Shown here: positions 1-6,537 of the stretch, one piece after another
Numbering within the stretch: position 1 is the first letter of the stretch
Layout: each line of letters begins with the position of its first letter
Source of the DNA: CAYMJO01 sp964391305
GTDB taxonomy: Bacteria > Patescibacteriota > CALEFQ01
Direction of reading: 5' to 3'
Length of the DNA stretch: 19,595 nt
NCBI GenBank assembly: GCA_964391305.1
Contig: CAYMJO010000014.1
Location: 1 to 19,595 of the forward strand
Translations under genes and position numbers: made by a program
Notes under the pieces: generated by a model
Databases searched by the model: none
What the model saw: only the letters and a program-made list of their open reading frames with translations
What the model was told of the DNA's origin: nothing

Positions 1-53
1 TTTCCGGTGGAGGCGGATCGTCTGGCGGAGGTGGCGCATCTGGAGGATGGTAG
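1..53 (+). CDS. C-terminal fragment of a Gly/Ser-rich protein, possibly TPM/YgcG family
   Basis: Reading from base 3 gives a short Ser/Gly-rich tail ending Ala-Ser-Gly-Gly-Trp, then TAG at 51-53. Bacterial TPM-domain (YgcG-like) membrane proteins commonly end in a glycine/serine low-complexity tail closing in G-x-W, which is the basis of the guess. The other two frames also stay open to a stop here, but they give Arg/Trp-rich or mixed sequence that looks less natural. Only about 16 residues are visible, so the domain itself cannot be seen. The following gene begins 43 bases downstream. A generic glycine-rich surface protein is an equally possible reading. Confidence 0.45.
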   Translation, partial: SGGGGSSGGGGASGGW

Positions 54-96
54 CTTACTAAAATATTAAGAATATTAAGATTAAAACATTGAAATC

Positions 97-1959
97 ATGC
101 CACAGCGTTTAGAAGACATTTACAAAGGGAATTCTGAAGAGCCCAAAGAGTATGGCGCGGAGCATTTCGAGGATCCTTTTCATCAAGAAGAAAAAAAATC
201 CTTTTTTCAAAAACTTTTTGCAAACAAGAGGCTTCTTTTGATAGGTATTGCAGTCGTTATTGTCGTTGTGGCGCTTGTTTTGATTTTTGTCAAGAATGGA
301 AAAGGATCTTTTAGCGGAGATAAAGTTTTTTTTGAAATAGATGCGCCTGATTCTGTTACAAGCGGCGGTGAAATGACTTATGTTATAAAAACTATAAATA
401 AAGAGGAAGTTGATATTGAAGAGGCAGAGGTTGAACTGATTTTTCCAGATGGCTTTGAATTTTTATCTGCTAGCTTGGAAAGAAAAGATTCTTCAAAAAA
501 TATTTGGAAGCTTGGCAAGATAAAAAAGAATTATTCGGGAGATCTCGAAGTAAGCGGTGTCTTAAGCGGAGTGGGAGATTCACTCAAGGTGTTAAAGGGC
601 ACTTTGCGTTTCAAACCCTCCGGCATCAGCTCGGAATTTTTCAAAGAGGCCGAAGGGGACACCATTATTGCGTCCAGCGACATTTCTCTGTCCGTGGATG
701 CTCCGCAGACCACGACGAGCGGAAATCAGATAGAATATATAGTCAACTATGAGAACAAGGGGAAAAATGCCAAAACCAATCTGCAGGTGAGGGTGAATTA
801 TCCTGATGGTTTCAGTTTTTCCAAAGCGGAGCCGAGTCCGTCCAATGGAAATAGAACTTGGGATATTCCTTCTTTGAAAAGCGGGGAAAGAAAGAAGATC
901 AAGGTTTTGGGGGCTCTTTCAGGAGGTGACGGCGAGTCCAAAAGGGTTGAGGCGGAGATTGGCACCGTTGACAGCAATGGAAAGTTTTTCACGCAGATCA
1001 AAAAAGAAGATTCAACGAGAATAGTCGAAGCGGGGATATTGATTACCGAAACGGTAAATGGCAAATCCGAAACCTTTGTTGATGCGGGTACAACTTTGGA
1101 TTATGTTATTGAGTACAAAAATGAAGGGGGAATAGGTTTGCGAAATGTAGTTGTGGAAAATGAGATAAACACGGAGATTTTGGATATGTCTACGTTTAAT
1201 GCAAAGGGCGGAGCTCTTGAAAACGGCAAAATTGTTTGGAATAGCTCCGGTGTTTCCGAGCTTGCTTTGATACAGCCTTCTCAAGAGGGAAGACTCGAAT
1301 TTTCCGCGGGTGTCAAAAAGAAAGAAGAACTCCCGATAAGTTCTATATCTGACAAGAATTTTCAGATTACTTCGAGAGCCTCTATTTCCAGTGATGATAT
1401 AGCCGTTTCTATCAGCGCTGAGAAAAAAGTAGAGGCGGCTCCCTCAATTGTGAAGCTCAATACGTTTATCGGTGTAGATGCGCAGGCTTTTTATTACGAT
1501 CAATTCACGGGAGAGCCATTGGGAAATGGTCCAATGCCTCCAAAGGTTGGACAGAAGACGACGTATAAAGTTTTCTTGAATATGACCAATCTTTCAAATG
1601 ATGTTGCGGAAGTAGTTGTGAAGTGCCAGCTTGCGCCGGGCATCAAGTGGGAATGGAATGATAGCGTGTCGCATGGGGAAAAGTTGGATCACAATTCAAA
1701 GACGGGCGAAGTTTTGTGGAAAGTCGGCAGAGTCCCCGCAAACACCGGCACTTTTTCCGAAAAAATGATTGCGAGTTTTGATATAAGCATAACACCGGGC
1801 GAGGATAGAATTGGGAAGACGGCTCCGCTTATTGTCACAACAAAAATTGTCGGCGAAGATACTTTTACGGAACAAAAGTTGGATAGTAGCGATGGCGATG
1901 TCTCGACTGAACTTCCCGATGACAAATTTGCCGAGGGCAAAGGAAATGTTGAGAAATAG
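97..1959 (+). CDS. Single-pass surface protein with DUF11-like repeat domains
   Basis: This 620-residue protein has an acidic, charged N-terminus of about 40 residues, a lysine-rich flank (KKSFFQKLFANKR) and one hydrophobic segment at about residues 46-65. The rest is hydrophilic. That pattern predicts an N-in signal anchor with a large extracytoplasmic domain. The outer part has about four related beta-rich units, roughly residues 78-195, 196-312, 313-440 and 455-600. Units 1 and 2 share the order 'DAP..TTSG', 'Y-x-V', 'PDGF-x-F', then a Gly/Ser turn, which resembles DUF11/CARDB-type Ig-like surface repeats. No catalytic motif, sortase signal or lipobox is visible. It starts at ATG 97 without an evident Shine-Dalgarno site. 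Its role is unknown; a structural or adhesive cell-surface function is inference from architecture. Confidence 0.75.
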   Translation: MPQRLEDIYKGNSEEPKEYGAEHFEDPFHQEEKKSFFQKLFANKRLLLIGIAVVIVVVALVLIFVKNGKGSFSGDKVFFEIDAPDSVTSGGEMTYVIKTINKEEVDIEEAEVELIFPDGFEFLSASLERKDSSKNIWKLGKIKKNYSGDLEVSGVLSGVGDSLKVLKGTLRFKPSGISSEFFKEAEGDTIIASSDISLSVDAPQTTTSGNQIEYIVNYENKGKNAKTNLQVRVNYPDGFSFSKAEPSPSNGNRTWDIPSLKSGERKKIKVLGALSGGDGESKRVEAEIGTVDSNGKFFTQIKKEDSTRIVEAGILITETVNGKSETFVDAGTTLDYVIEYKNEGGIGLRNVVVENEINTEILDMSTFNAKGGALENGKIVWNSSGVSELALIQPSQEGRLEFSAGVKKKEELPISSISDKNFQITSRASISSDDIAVSISAEKKVEAAPSIVKLNTFIGVDAQAFYYDQFTGEPLGNGPMPPKVGQKTTYKVFLNMTNLSNDVAEVVVKCQLAPGIKWEWNDSVSHGEKLDHNSKTGEVLWKVGRVPANTGTFSEKMIASFDISITPGEDRIGKTAPLIVTTKIVGEDTFTEQKLDSSDGDVSTELPDDKFAEGKGNVEK

Positions 1960-1983
1960 CTTATTTGCGCATTGTACCGAATT

Positions 1984-2005
1984 CTAAATAATTGTGAATT
2001 ATTAG
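1984..2005 (+). other. AT-rich hairpin after the surface-protein gene
   Basis: AATAATT (1987-1993) and AATTATT (1997-2003) are perfect inverted arms around GTG. CT/AG extends the stem if A1986 is bulged. It lies 24 bases after the surface-protein stop. No T-tract follows, so it is at best a weak 3'-end structure, not a proven terminator. Confidence 0.35.
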
Positions 2006-2024
2006 CTCTAGCTGATTTGTAATT

Positions 2025-2033
2025 TGATAAAAT
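2025..2033 (+). promoter_or_regulatory. Possible extended -10 promoter for tgt
   Basis: TGATAAAAT (2025-2033) matches the TGnTATAAT extended -10 pattern with one mismatch and would give a leader of about 25 bases before ATG 2065. No convincing -35 lies 16-18 bases upstream. A second TAAAAT at 2038-2043 with TTGTAA at 2017-2022 (15-base spacer) is an alternative. Confidence 0.3.
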
Positions 2034-2064
2034 TAAATAAAATTTGGTAAGGATTTGTAAGACA

Positions 2065-3153
2065 ATGTTTAAATTAATTACAAAATCATCAAAGTCATCC
2101 GCTAGGCTCGGCGAGTTGACAACGAATCATGGGGTTATCGAAACTCCTTTTTTTATGCCGATTGCGACCAAGGCGTCGATCAAGGGTTTAACGGTGGAGG
2201 AATTGGATATGCTCGGTGTGCAGATCCTACTTTCGAACACTTATCATCTCTGGCTGCGTCCAGGAGAAGATATTGTGAAAAATGCCGGCGGTTTACATGA
2301 GTTTATGAAATGGGACAAGCTTATTTTGACCGATAGCGGCGGCTATCAGGTTTTTAGTTTGGCGAAGATGAGAAAAATAAGTCGGGATGGAGTCAAGTTC
2401 CAGTCTCACATAAATGGCGAGAAAAAATTTCTTACGCCTGAAAAAGCGATTGAAATTCAGCAGGCTCTCGGCTCGGACATTATGATGGTTCTTGACGAGT
2501 GTGCGCCGTATCCATGTGGGCGTGATGATGCGAAATTGGCAGTTGAGAGAACAAGTCGTTGGGCTGAAATATCCAGCAAGATCGAACATTCTAATCAATT
2601 GATGTTCGGCATAGTCCAAGGTTCAACTTATAAAGATTTGCGATTGCAAAGTGCGAAAGATTTAGTTGCGTTGGATTTTGACGGATATGCGGTTGGAGGT
2701 CTTGCCGTCGGCGAGCCGGTTGAAAAGATGTATGAGACTTTGGATTACACGGTGCCGGAGTTGCCAAAGGACAAACCTCGTTACCTCATGGGCGTCGGTT
2801 ATCCCGAGCAAATCGTTGAGTCCGTAAAGCGCGGCATTGATATGTTTGATTGTGTTATACCGACGAGAAACGCGAGGCACGGTACAATATTTGTTAATTT
2901 GCGAGAGATTGATAAAGAGAATTTTTATAATGTGATTCATATAAAAAATGAAAAATACAAAGATGATTTTTCTGTTTTGGATGAGAGTTGCGATTGTCCG
3001 ACGTGCAAAGCCGGATATACGAAATCTTATCTGCGACACTTGCTCGTCTGCGAAGAACCTCTATACATTCGCCTTGCGACTTTACATAATTTAAGATTTT
3101 ATATAAAGTTGATGGAGAAGATACGAAATAGTATAAAACAGGACGTTTTTTAG
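2065..3153 (+). CDS. tgt: tRNA-guanine transglycosylase (queuine tRNA-ribosyltransferase)
   Basis: The enzyme exchanges guanine-34 in the anticodon of GUN-type tRNAs for preQ1 or queuine. Family marks are all present. TDSGGYQVFSL holds the conserved Asp at about residue 90, GGLAVGE is the base-recognition loop, and FDCVIPTRNARHG contains the nucleophilic Asp at about residue 262. A zinc site C-x-C-x2-C (Cys309, 311, 314) is followed by His at about 341. I take ATG 2065 as the start because MFKLITKSS... matches the family's usual N-terminus; an upstream in-frame TTG at 2044 adds seven unconserved residues. AAGGA sits 11 bases before the ATG. The 362-residue length is normal. No queuosine-biosynthesis gene is visible nearby, so the substrate base may be salvaged. 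Confidence 0.96.
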   Translation: MFKLITKSSKSSARLGELTTNHGVIETPFFMPIATKASIKGLTVEELDMLGVQILLSNTYHLWLRPGEDIVKNAGGLHEFMKWDKLILTDSGGYQVFSLAKMRKISRDGVKFQSHINGEKKFLTPEKAIEIQQALGSDIMMVLDECAPYPCGRDDAKLAVERTSRWAEISSKIEHSNQLMFGIVQGSTYKDLRLQSAKDLVALDFDGYAVGGLAVGEPVEKMYETLDYTVPELPKDKPRYLMGVGYPEQIVESVKRGIDMFDCVIPTRNARHGTIFVNLREIDKENFYNVIHIKNEKYKDDFSVLDESCDCPTCKAGYTKSYLRHLLVCEEPLYIRLATLHNLRFYIKLMEKIRNSIKQDVF

Positions 3154-3276
3154 TCCCGAATTAAAGGATTGCGTAGGACGTGAAGTTTATGCCAAGATGC
3201 TTTTTGCATTTGTAAAAATGGTTCAAAAGATTTTGATGAAACAGTTAATAATTTTTTCAAAAATTTTTTATAAACC

Positions 3277-4116
3277 ATGAAAATTTCAGTTTCAAAAGAA
3301 ATTGGATTTTGTTTCGGCGTGGCGCGCGCAGTGAAAACGGCAATAGAAGCATCGAATAAGTACGAAGGCCGTGTGTATATGCTCGGCGATATTATAAACA
3401 ACGAAATCGTCATAGAAATGTTGAAGGGGAAGGGAATAAAGAAGGTCGATAGGCTGGAGGATATACCGAACGGCGACATTTTTCTTGTGCGGGCTCACGG
3501 AGTTCCTCCCGATACTTTCAAAATGGCTAAGAAAAAAAATCTTGTTATTATAGACGCGACTTGCCCAATGGTTCAAAAAATCCATGGAGCTGTTGTTTCT
3601 TTTGATAGAAAAGGCTATAGAGTCGTGATCGTTGGAGATAGAGGTCACGATGAGGTGATAGGAATTGCCGGAGAAGTGGAATCCCCAATAATAATTTCCG
3701 ACAAAAAAAGCGCAGAGAAAGCTCGAGTTGAAGGGATGAAGCTGGGAATTGTTTCGCAATCAACGCAATATGAAAGAGATGTTTCAGAGATTGTTGATAT
3801 TTTAAAAAAGAAAGCGGATGAAGCCGTTGCCAGCAATACCGTTTGCAATTCCACGAAAACTCGCCAGAGGGAAGCGGCAAGGCTTTCTAAAGAAAATGAT
3901 GTAATGATTGTAATCGGCTCAAAGCGTTCCGCCAACACCGGACGTTTGAAGATGATATCGGAAGAGAACAATCCCAAAACGAAAATGGTGCTGACGAAAG
4001 ATGAGCTTGATCCCATTTGGTTTGAGGACGCAGAGAGTGTTGGAGTTACTGCCGGGGCATCGACGAGGATTGAAGAGGTTGATGATGTTGTTGGAGTCTT
4101 GGAGGAGATGAGTTGA
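3277..4116 (+). CDS. ispH: 4-hydroxy-3-methylbut-2-enyl diphosphate reductase (LytB/IspH)
   Basis: This is the last enzyme of the MEP pathway, a [4Fe-4S] protein making IPP and DMAPP from HMBPP. The three cluster cysteines are at Cys12 (FCFGV), Cys96 (DATCP) and Cys190 (CNST). RAHGVP supplies His74, GHDEV supplies His124 and Glu126, and SQST, SAN and GAST active-site segments follow. Length (279 residues) is typical of the compact bacterial form. Position 41, usually His in a 'IHN' motif, is Asn here (DIINNEIV), and the usual GASTP reads GASTR. The gene starts at ATG 3277 with no Shine-Dalgarno site; TATAAA lies at 3269-3274, too close to the ATG for a normal leader. It ends 77 bases before the ispG start, forming a consecutive pathway pair. 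Confidence 0.96.
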   Translation: MKISVSKEIGFCFGVARAVKTAIEASNKYEGRVYMLGDIINNEIVIEMLKGKGIKKVDRLEDIPNGDIFLVRAHGVPPDTFKMAKKKNLVIIDATCPMVQKIHGAVVSFDRKGYRVVIVGDRGHDEVIGIAGEVESPIIISDKKSAEKARVEGMKLGIVSQSTQYERDVSEIVDILKKKADEAVASNTVCNSTKTRQREAARLSKENDVMIVIGSKRSANTGRLKMISEENNPKTKMVLTKDELDPIWFEDAESVGVTAGASTRIEEVDDVVGVLEEMS

Positions 4117-4141
4117 TATTGTTAAATTCGGAAAAATATCA

Positions 4142-4181
4142 AATGACAAATATCAAAGTCCGTCGTCGAACATTTGTCATT
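4142..4181 (+). repeat. Inverted repeat between ispH and ispG
   Basis: AATGACAAAT (4142-4151) and ATTTGTCATT (4172-4181) are a perfect 10-base inverted repeat with a 20-base loop, ending 12 bases before the ispG ATG. No T-tract follows. The first arm lies inside the 13-mer TATCAAATGACAA (4137-4149), which recurs exactly at 12406-12418 before metG. This suggests a dispersed intergenic repeat family. Confidence 0.6.
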
Positions 4182-4193
4182 AATTTTCAAACC

Positions 4194-5321
4194 ATGATAA
4201 AACGCAGGAAAACAAAGAAAATTAAGATTGGATATCTTGAGGTTGGAGGAAATCCGCCTGCGCCTGTTTCCGTGCAGACGATGACAAATACGAATACCAG
4301 CGATGTGAAAGCGACGGTGAAGCAGATTTTGTCTGCGGAAAGAGCAGGGTGTGATCTAATCAGAATCGCCGTGGACAACCAGAAATCTGCGGAGGCAATT
4401 TCTGCGATCAAGAAAAGAACCAATATTCCCATCATAGCAGATATCCATTTTTCCCATTTACTTGCGATAAAAGCGGCAAAGTTTGGCATTGACAAACTGA
4501 GAATCAATCCTGGCAATGTCGGTCGAAAGCAAAACGAGTCCAAGAGAGTTAGGGAGAAAATAATAAAAGAGATCGCGGATATCGCGAAGAAGAAAAAGAT
4601 TCCAATAAGAATAGGCGTGAACATGGGCTCTCTCGATCCGAAGATGGAAGAGAAGTACGGAAGGACGGCTGAAGCGATGGTTCATTCGGCTTTGGAGGAG
4701 ATCAAAGCTTTGGAGCGGCATGGATTCGGCGATATCATAATCGCGATGAAGGCGAGCGATGTTGGGATGACCGTTGAGGCATATAGAGAGCTTGCCAAAG
4801 TTGTCGATTATCCCTTTCATGTCGGAATCACCGAGACCGGTCTTCCCCCTTCAGGGATTGTCAAATCTTCGATAGGCATAGGAGTTCTCTTGCTTGAGGG
4901 AATAGGCGATACCATTCGAGTATCTCTGACTGCTCCCGTTGCCGAGGAAGTTGAAGTTGGACTCGACATGCTTCGTTGCTTGAGGCTTCGGAAAGAGGGA
5001 GTTGACTTTATAAGTTGTCCAACTTGCGGAAGAAGGTATTCTGGTCAGAAGGAAACTATGGATCTCATAAAAATTTCCAAAGAACTCAAGGAAGCTTTGA
5101 AAAATGAAAAAAGATATATAAAAGTTGCCGTCATGGGATGCAGTGTGAATGGTCTGGGAGAGGCCAAGGATGCCGATGTGGGCGTTATGCTGAAGATCAA
5201 TTCTGGGGAAATCTATCCTCTCGACAAGACAAAAAAATACGAAGTCCCCAAGGACAAAATTCTGCCAGAAATGTTTAGACAGATAGATCTTTTTTTCAAA
5301 AATAAGAAAAAAGATCAGTAA
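4194..5321 (+). CDS. ispG: 4-hydroxy-3-methylbut-2-en-1-yl diphosphate synthase (GcpE/IspG)
   Basis: This catalyses the penultimate MEP step, MEcPP to HMBPP, which is the substrate of the adjacent ispH product. An N-terminal TIM-barrel-like domain carries the family's conserved opening KRRKT...VGG...SVQTMTNT, ADIHF, LRINPGN and GVNMGSL. The C-terminal domain holds the [4Fe-4S] ligands CPTC plus a third Cys in MGCSVNGLGEA, with the Glu ligand seven residues after that Cys. The usual VNGPGE is VNGLGE here. ATG 4194 gives a 375-residue protein with the standard N-terminus. An in-frame TTG at 4113 overlapping the ispH stop would add 27 unconserved residues encoded by the inverted repeat, so I reject it. 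No Shine-Dalgarno site is seen. Confidence 0.96.
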   Translation: MIKRRKTKKIKIGYLEVGGNPPAPVSVQTMTNTNTSDVKATVKQILSAERAGCDLIRIAVDNQKSAEAISAIKKRTNIPIIADIHFSHLLAIKAAKFGIDKLRINPGNVGRKQNESKRVREKIIKEIADIAKKKKIPIRIGVNMGSLDPKMEEKYGRTAEAMVHSALEEIKALERHGFGDIIIAMKASDVGMTVEAYRELAKVVDYPFHVGITETGLPPSGIVKSSIGIGVLLLEGIGDTIRVSLTAPVAEEVEVGLDMLRCLRLRKEGVDFISCPTCGRRYSGQKETMDLIKISKELKEALKNEKRYIKVAVMGCSVNGLGEAKDADVGVMLKINSGEIYPLDKTKKYEVPKDKILPEMFRQIDLFFKNKKKDQ

Positions 5322-5361
5322 AATAATATCAAAATCTTTTTTATGATTTTTTAAAAAAATT

Positions 5362-5796
5362 ATGAAAATTAAAATCAAGCTCACATCAAGTGAGGCGAGG
5401 ATGCCAAAGAGGGGTTCTGATGAAGCGGCCGGTTATGACATTTGCTCGCTTGAAGAAATTGAGATAAAGCCCCTCGAGTCAGTTTTGATCAAAACTGGAT
5501 TGGCTTTTGAAATTCCAAAGGGGTATTACCTAAAAGTTTGTCCGAGGGGATCAATGGTTATGAAGAAAAATCTTGACATGCCGCATTCTGTGGGAATTGT
5601 TGATAGCGACTATCGTGGCGAGCTTTTTGTTCCACTGCGCAATTTGAGTTTGAAAGCCCCTGTTATAATTGAGAAAGGCGAGCGCATCGCGCAGGTTATC
5701 TTACAGAAATATGAGGAAATGGAATTTGAAAGATTTGAAAAGCTTTCGGAAACCAAGCGTGGGAACGGAAAATTGGGCTCAACGGGGAAATTTTGA
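5362..5796 (+). CDS. dut: dUTP diphosphatase (trimeric dUTPase)
   Basis: It hydrolyses dUTP to dUMP and pyrophosphate, keeping uracil out of DNA and feeding dTMP synthesis. All five motifs of the trimeric family can be placed in order in the 144-residue protein: AAGYDIC (I), PRGSMVMKK (II), SVGIVDSDYRGE (III, with the catalytic Asp), GERIAQVIL (IV) and RGNGKLGSTG (V). Motif II reads R-G-S instead of the common R-S-G/R-S-S, and motif V has Leu where Phe is usual in the FGSTG segment; both look tolerable. It follows ispG after 40 AT-rich bases containing a weak AAAATC/GATTTT inverted repeat. No Shine-Dalgarno site is seen. It is probably cotranscribed with ispG. Confidence 0.95.
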   Translation: MKIKIKLTSSEARMPKRGSDEAAGYDICSLEEIEIKPLESVLIKTGLAFEIPKGYYLKVCPRGSMVMKKNLDMPHSVGIVDSDYRGELFVPLRNLSLKAPVIIEKGERIAQVILQKYEEMEFERFEKLSETKRGNGKLGSTGKF

Positions 5797-5803
5797 AATT
5801 GTT

Positions 5804-5833
5804 TTGACTTTTTTTTGTCTTTTCGGTTATCTT
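5804..5833 (+). promoter_or_regulatory. Possible promoter for the pentapeptide gene
   Basis: TTGACT (5804-5809) and TATCTT (5828-5833) are separated by 18 bases. They match the sigma-70 consensus at 5/6 and 4/6 positions. Initiation near 5840 would give a leader of about 128 bases containing the hairpin at 5864-5903. An alternative -10, TTTAAT at 5845-5850, lacks a good -35. Confidence 0.35.
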
Positions 5834-5863
5834 TGGTTTCAACGTTTAATTATAGAGAGAGGG

Positions 5864-5903
5864 GGTCCTAAATAAGCGAGAAGAAGCCTTCTTTTCAAGG
5901 ACC
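5864..5903 (+). promoter_or_regulatory. Structured leader hairpin upstream of the pentapeptide gene
   Basis: GGTCCT (5864-5869) pairs with AGGACC (5898-5903). Inside, GAGAAGAA (5878-5885) pairs with TTCTTTTC (5889-5896), 8 pairs with one G-U, around a GCC loop. The segment CCTTCTT (5887-5893) can alternatively pair with the Shine-Dalgarno AAGGAGG at 5955-5961 (7 pairs, one G-U). I do not recognise it as a known riboswitch class. Confidence 0.45.
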
Positions 5904-5954
5904 TTTATTAGATAGTCTTCGCAGGGGTGCTTGACAATTGCATGTTTTTTTGAC

Positions 5955-5961
5955 AAGGAGG
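5955..5961 (+). promoter_or_regulatory. Strong Shine-Dalgarno site setting the pentapeptide start
   Basis: AAGGAGG sits six bases before GTG 5968. It is the only near-perfect Shine-Dalgarno site correctly spaced before a start in the window; most neighbouring genes lack one. It decides for GTG 5968 over the in-frame TTG at 5938. Confidence 0.75.
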
Positions 5962-5967
5962 AACATC

Positions 5968-6537
5968 GTGAAAAACAGGCCGATACATGTTCTCGAGCAC
6001 ATGGGCAGGAAAATTCTCGATATTAAAATTGCTCATGGGCGATGGGTTTCTACGAGAGGGAAAAGTGGGGAACAAGCTGATCTTAGTGGGATAGATCTTT
6101 CGGGATACGATCTCGAGATGCTTGAACTTGGAAAAGTCGTATTCAGAGGAGCCAATCTCGAAGGCGCGAATCTCAAACGGTCTGATCTTCGTGGAGCCGA
6201 TTTCAAAGGAGCTAATCTGAGGTATGCTTGTTTTGCCTTTGCCCGCATAGACAAAGACACCAATTTTTTTCTGCCAAAACAAAACCCAAGGCTGTGTGAT
6301 ACAGCTTTTTTTTTGTTCTTTATATATAAACGTAATTGCCCTGGAAAAATTACTTGCTCCAAAAGAATCTCCTTGCGCGGTCTTTGTACTGTCTTTGCCG
6401 GGACTGCGGGAGACAAAATAACTTTTTTATTTTTCAAAAATCATTTTTTGTGCTATAATGTAATAAAATTATGTCTGAAATATTTGGGAATTTATATTTG
6501 TCCGACAAAGCGCAGAGCTACCTGCTGTTTTTTGTGA
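5968..6537 (+). CDS. Pentapeptide-repeat protein, probably frameshifted after residue ~100
   Basis: From GTG 5968 the first ~85 residues are convincing: MKNRPIHVLEHMG, then A(D/N)LxG-type pentapeptides (QADLSGIDLSGYDL, FRGANLEGANLKRSDL and onward). These would form the start of a right-handed quadrilateral beta-helix. After about residue 86 the repeat stops. From about residue 98 the frame becomes Phe/Cys/Lys-rich and reads straight through a rho-independent terminator (6288-6314) and the mscS promoter, ending inside mscS. That tail is unlikely to be natural protein. A one-base slip in the T7 run at 6264-6270 would instead end the protein with ...SAKTKPKAV at TGA 6297-6299, giving about 110 residues. 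So either a sequencing error, real frameshift or slippage is possible. Function is unknown; the family often serves as a protein-binding or DNA-mimic scaffold. Confidence 0.55.
   Translation: MKNRPIHVLEHMGRKILDIKIAHGRWVSTRGKSGEQADLSGIDLSGYDLEMLELGKVVFRGANLEGANLKRSDLRGADFKGANLRYACFAFARIDKDTNFFLPKQNPRLCDTAFFLFFIYKRNCPGKITCSKRISLRGLCTVFAGTAGDKITFLFFKNHFLCYNVIKLCLKYLGIYICPTKRRATCCFL
6288..6314 (+). terminator. Rho-independent terminator after the pentapeptide gene
   Basis: AAGGCTGT (6288-6295) pairs with ACAGCTTT (6301-6308), including one G-U, around loop GTGAT. A run of nine T (6306-6314) overlaps and follows the stem. It is positioned as the natural 3' end of the pentapeptide transcript and isolates it from mscS. 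Confidence 0.75.
6431..6459 (+). promoter_or_regulatory. mscS promoter with extended -10
   Basis: TGCTATAAT (6451-6459) is a perfect extended -10 box. TTTTCA at 6431-6436, 17 bases upstream, is a weak -35 (4/6). Initiation about seven bases later (near 6466) leaves only about 4-5 bases before ATG 6471, so the transcript may be nearly leaderless. Confidence 0.7.

Noticed and set aside
4113..4193. ispG starting at TTG 4113 overlapping ispH
   Set aside because: The extra 27 residues come from the inverted-repeat DNA and do not match IspG; ATG 4194 gives the normal N-terminus.
5931..5959. TTGACA at 5931 as a -35 for the pentapeptide gene
   Set aside because: At 17 bases spacing the would-be -10 is CAAGGA, inside the ribosome site; no -10 match.
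6316..6450. Coding tail of the pentapeptide gene here
   Set aside because: It follows a good terminator, lacks pentapeptide repeats and runs through the mscS promoter, so I treat it as non-coding even though the open frame continues.
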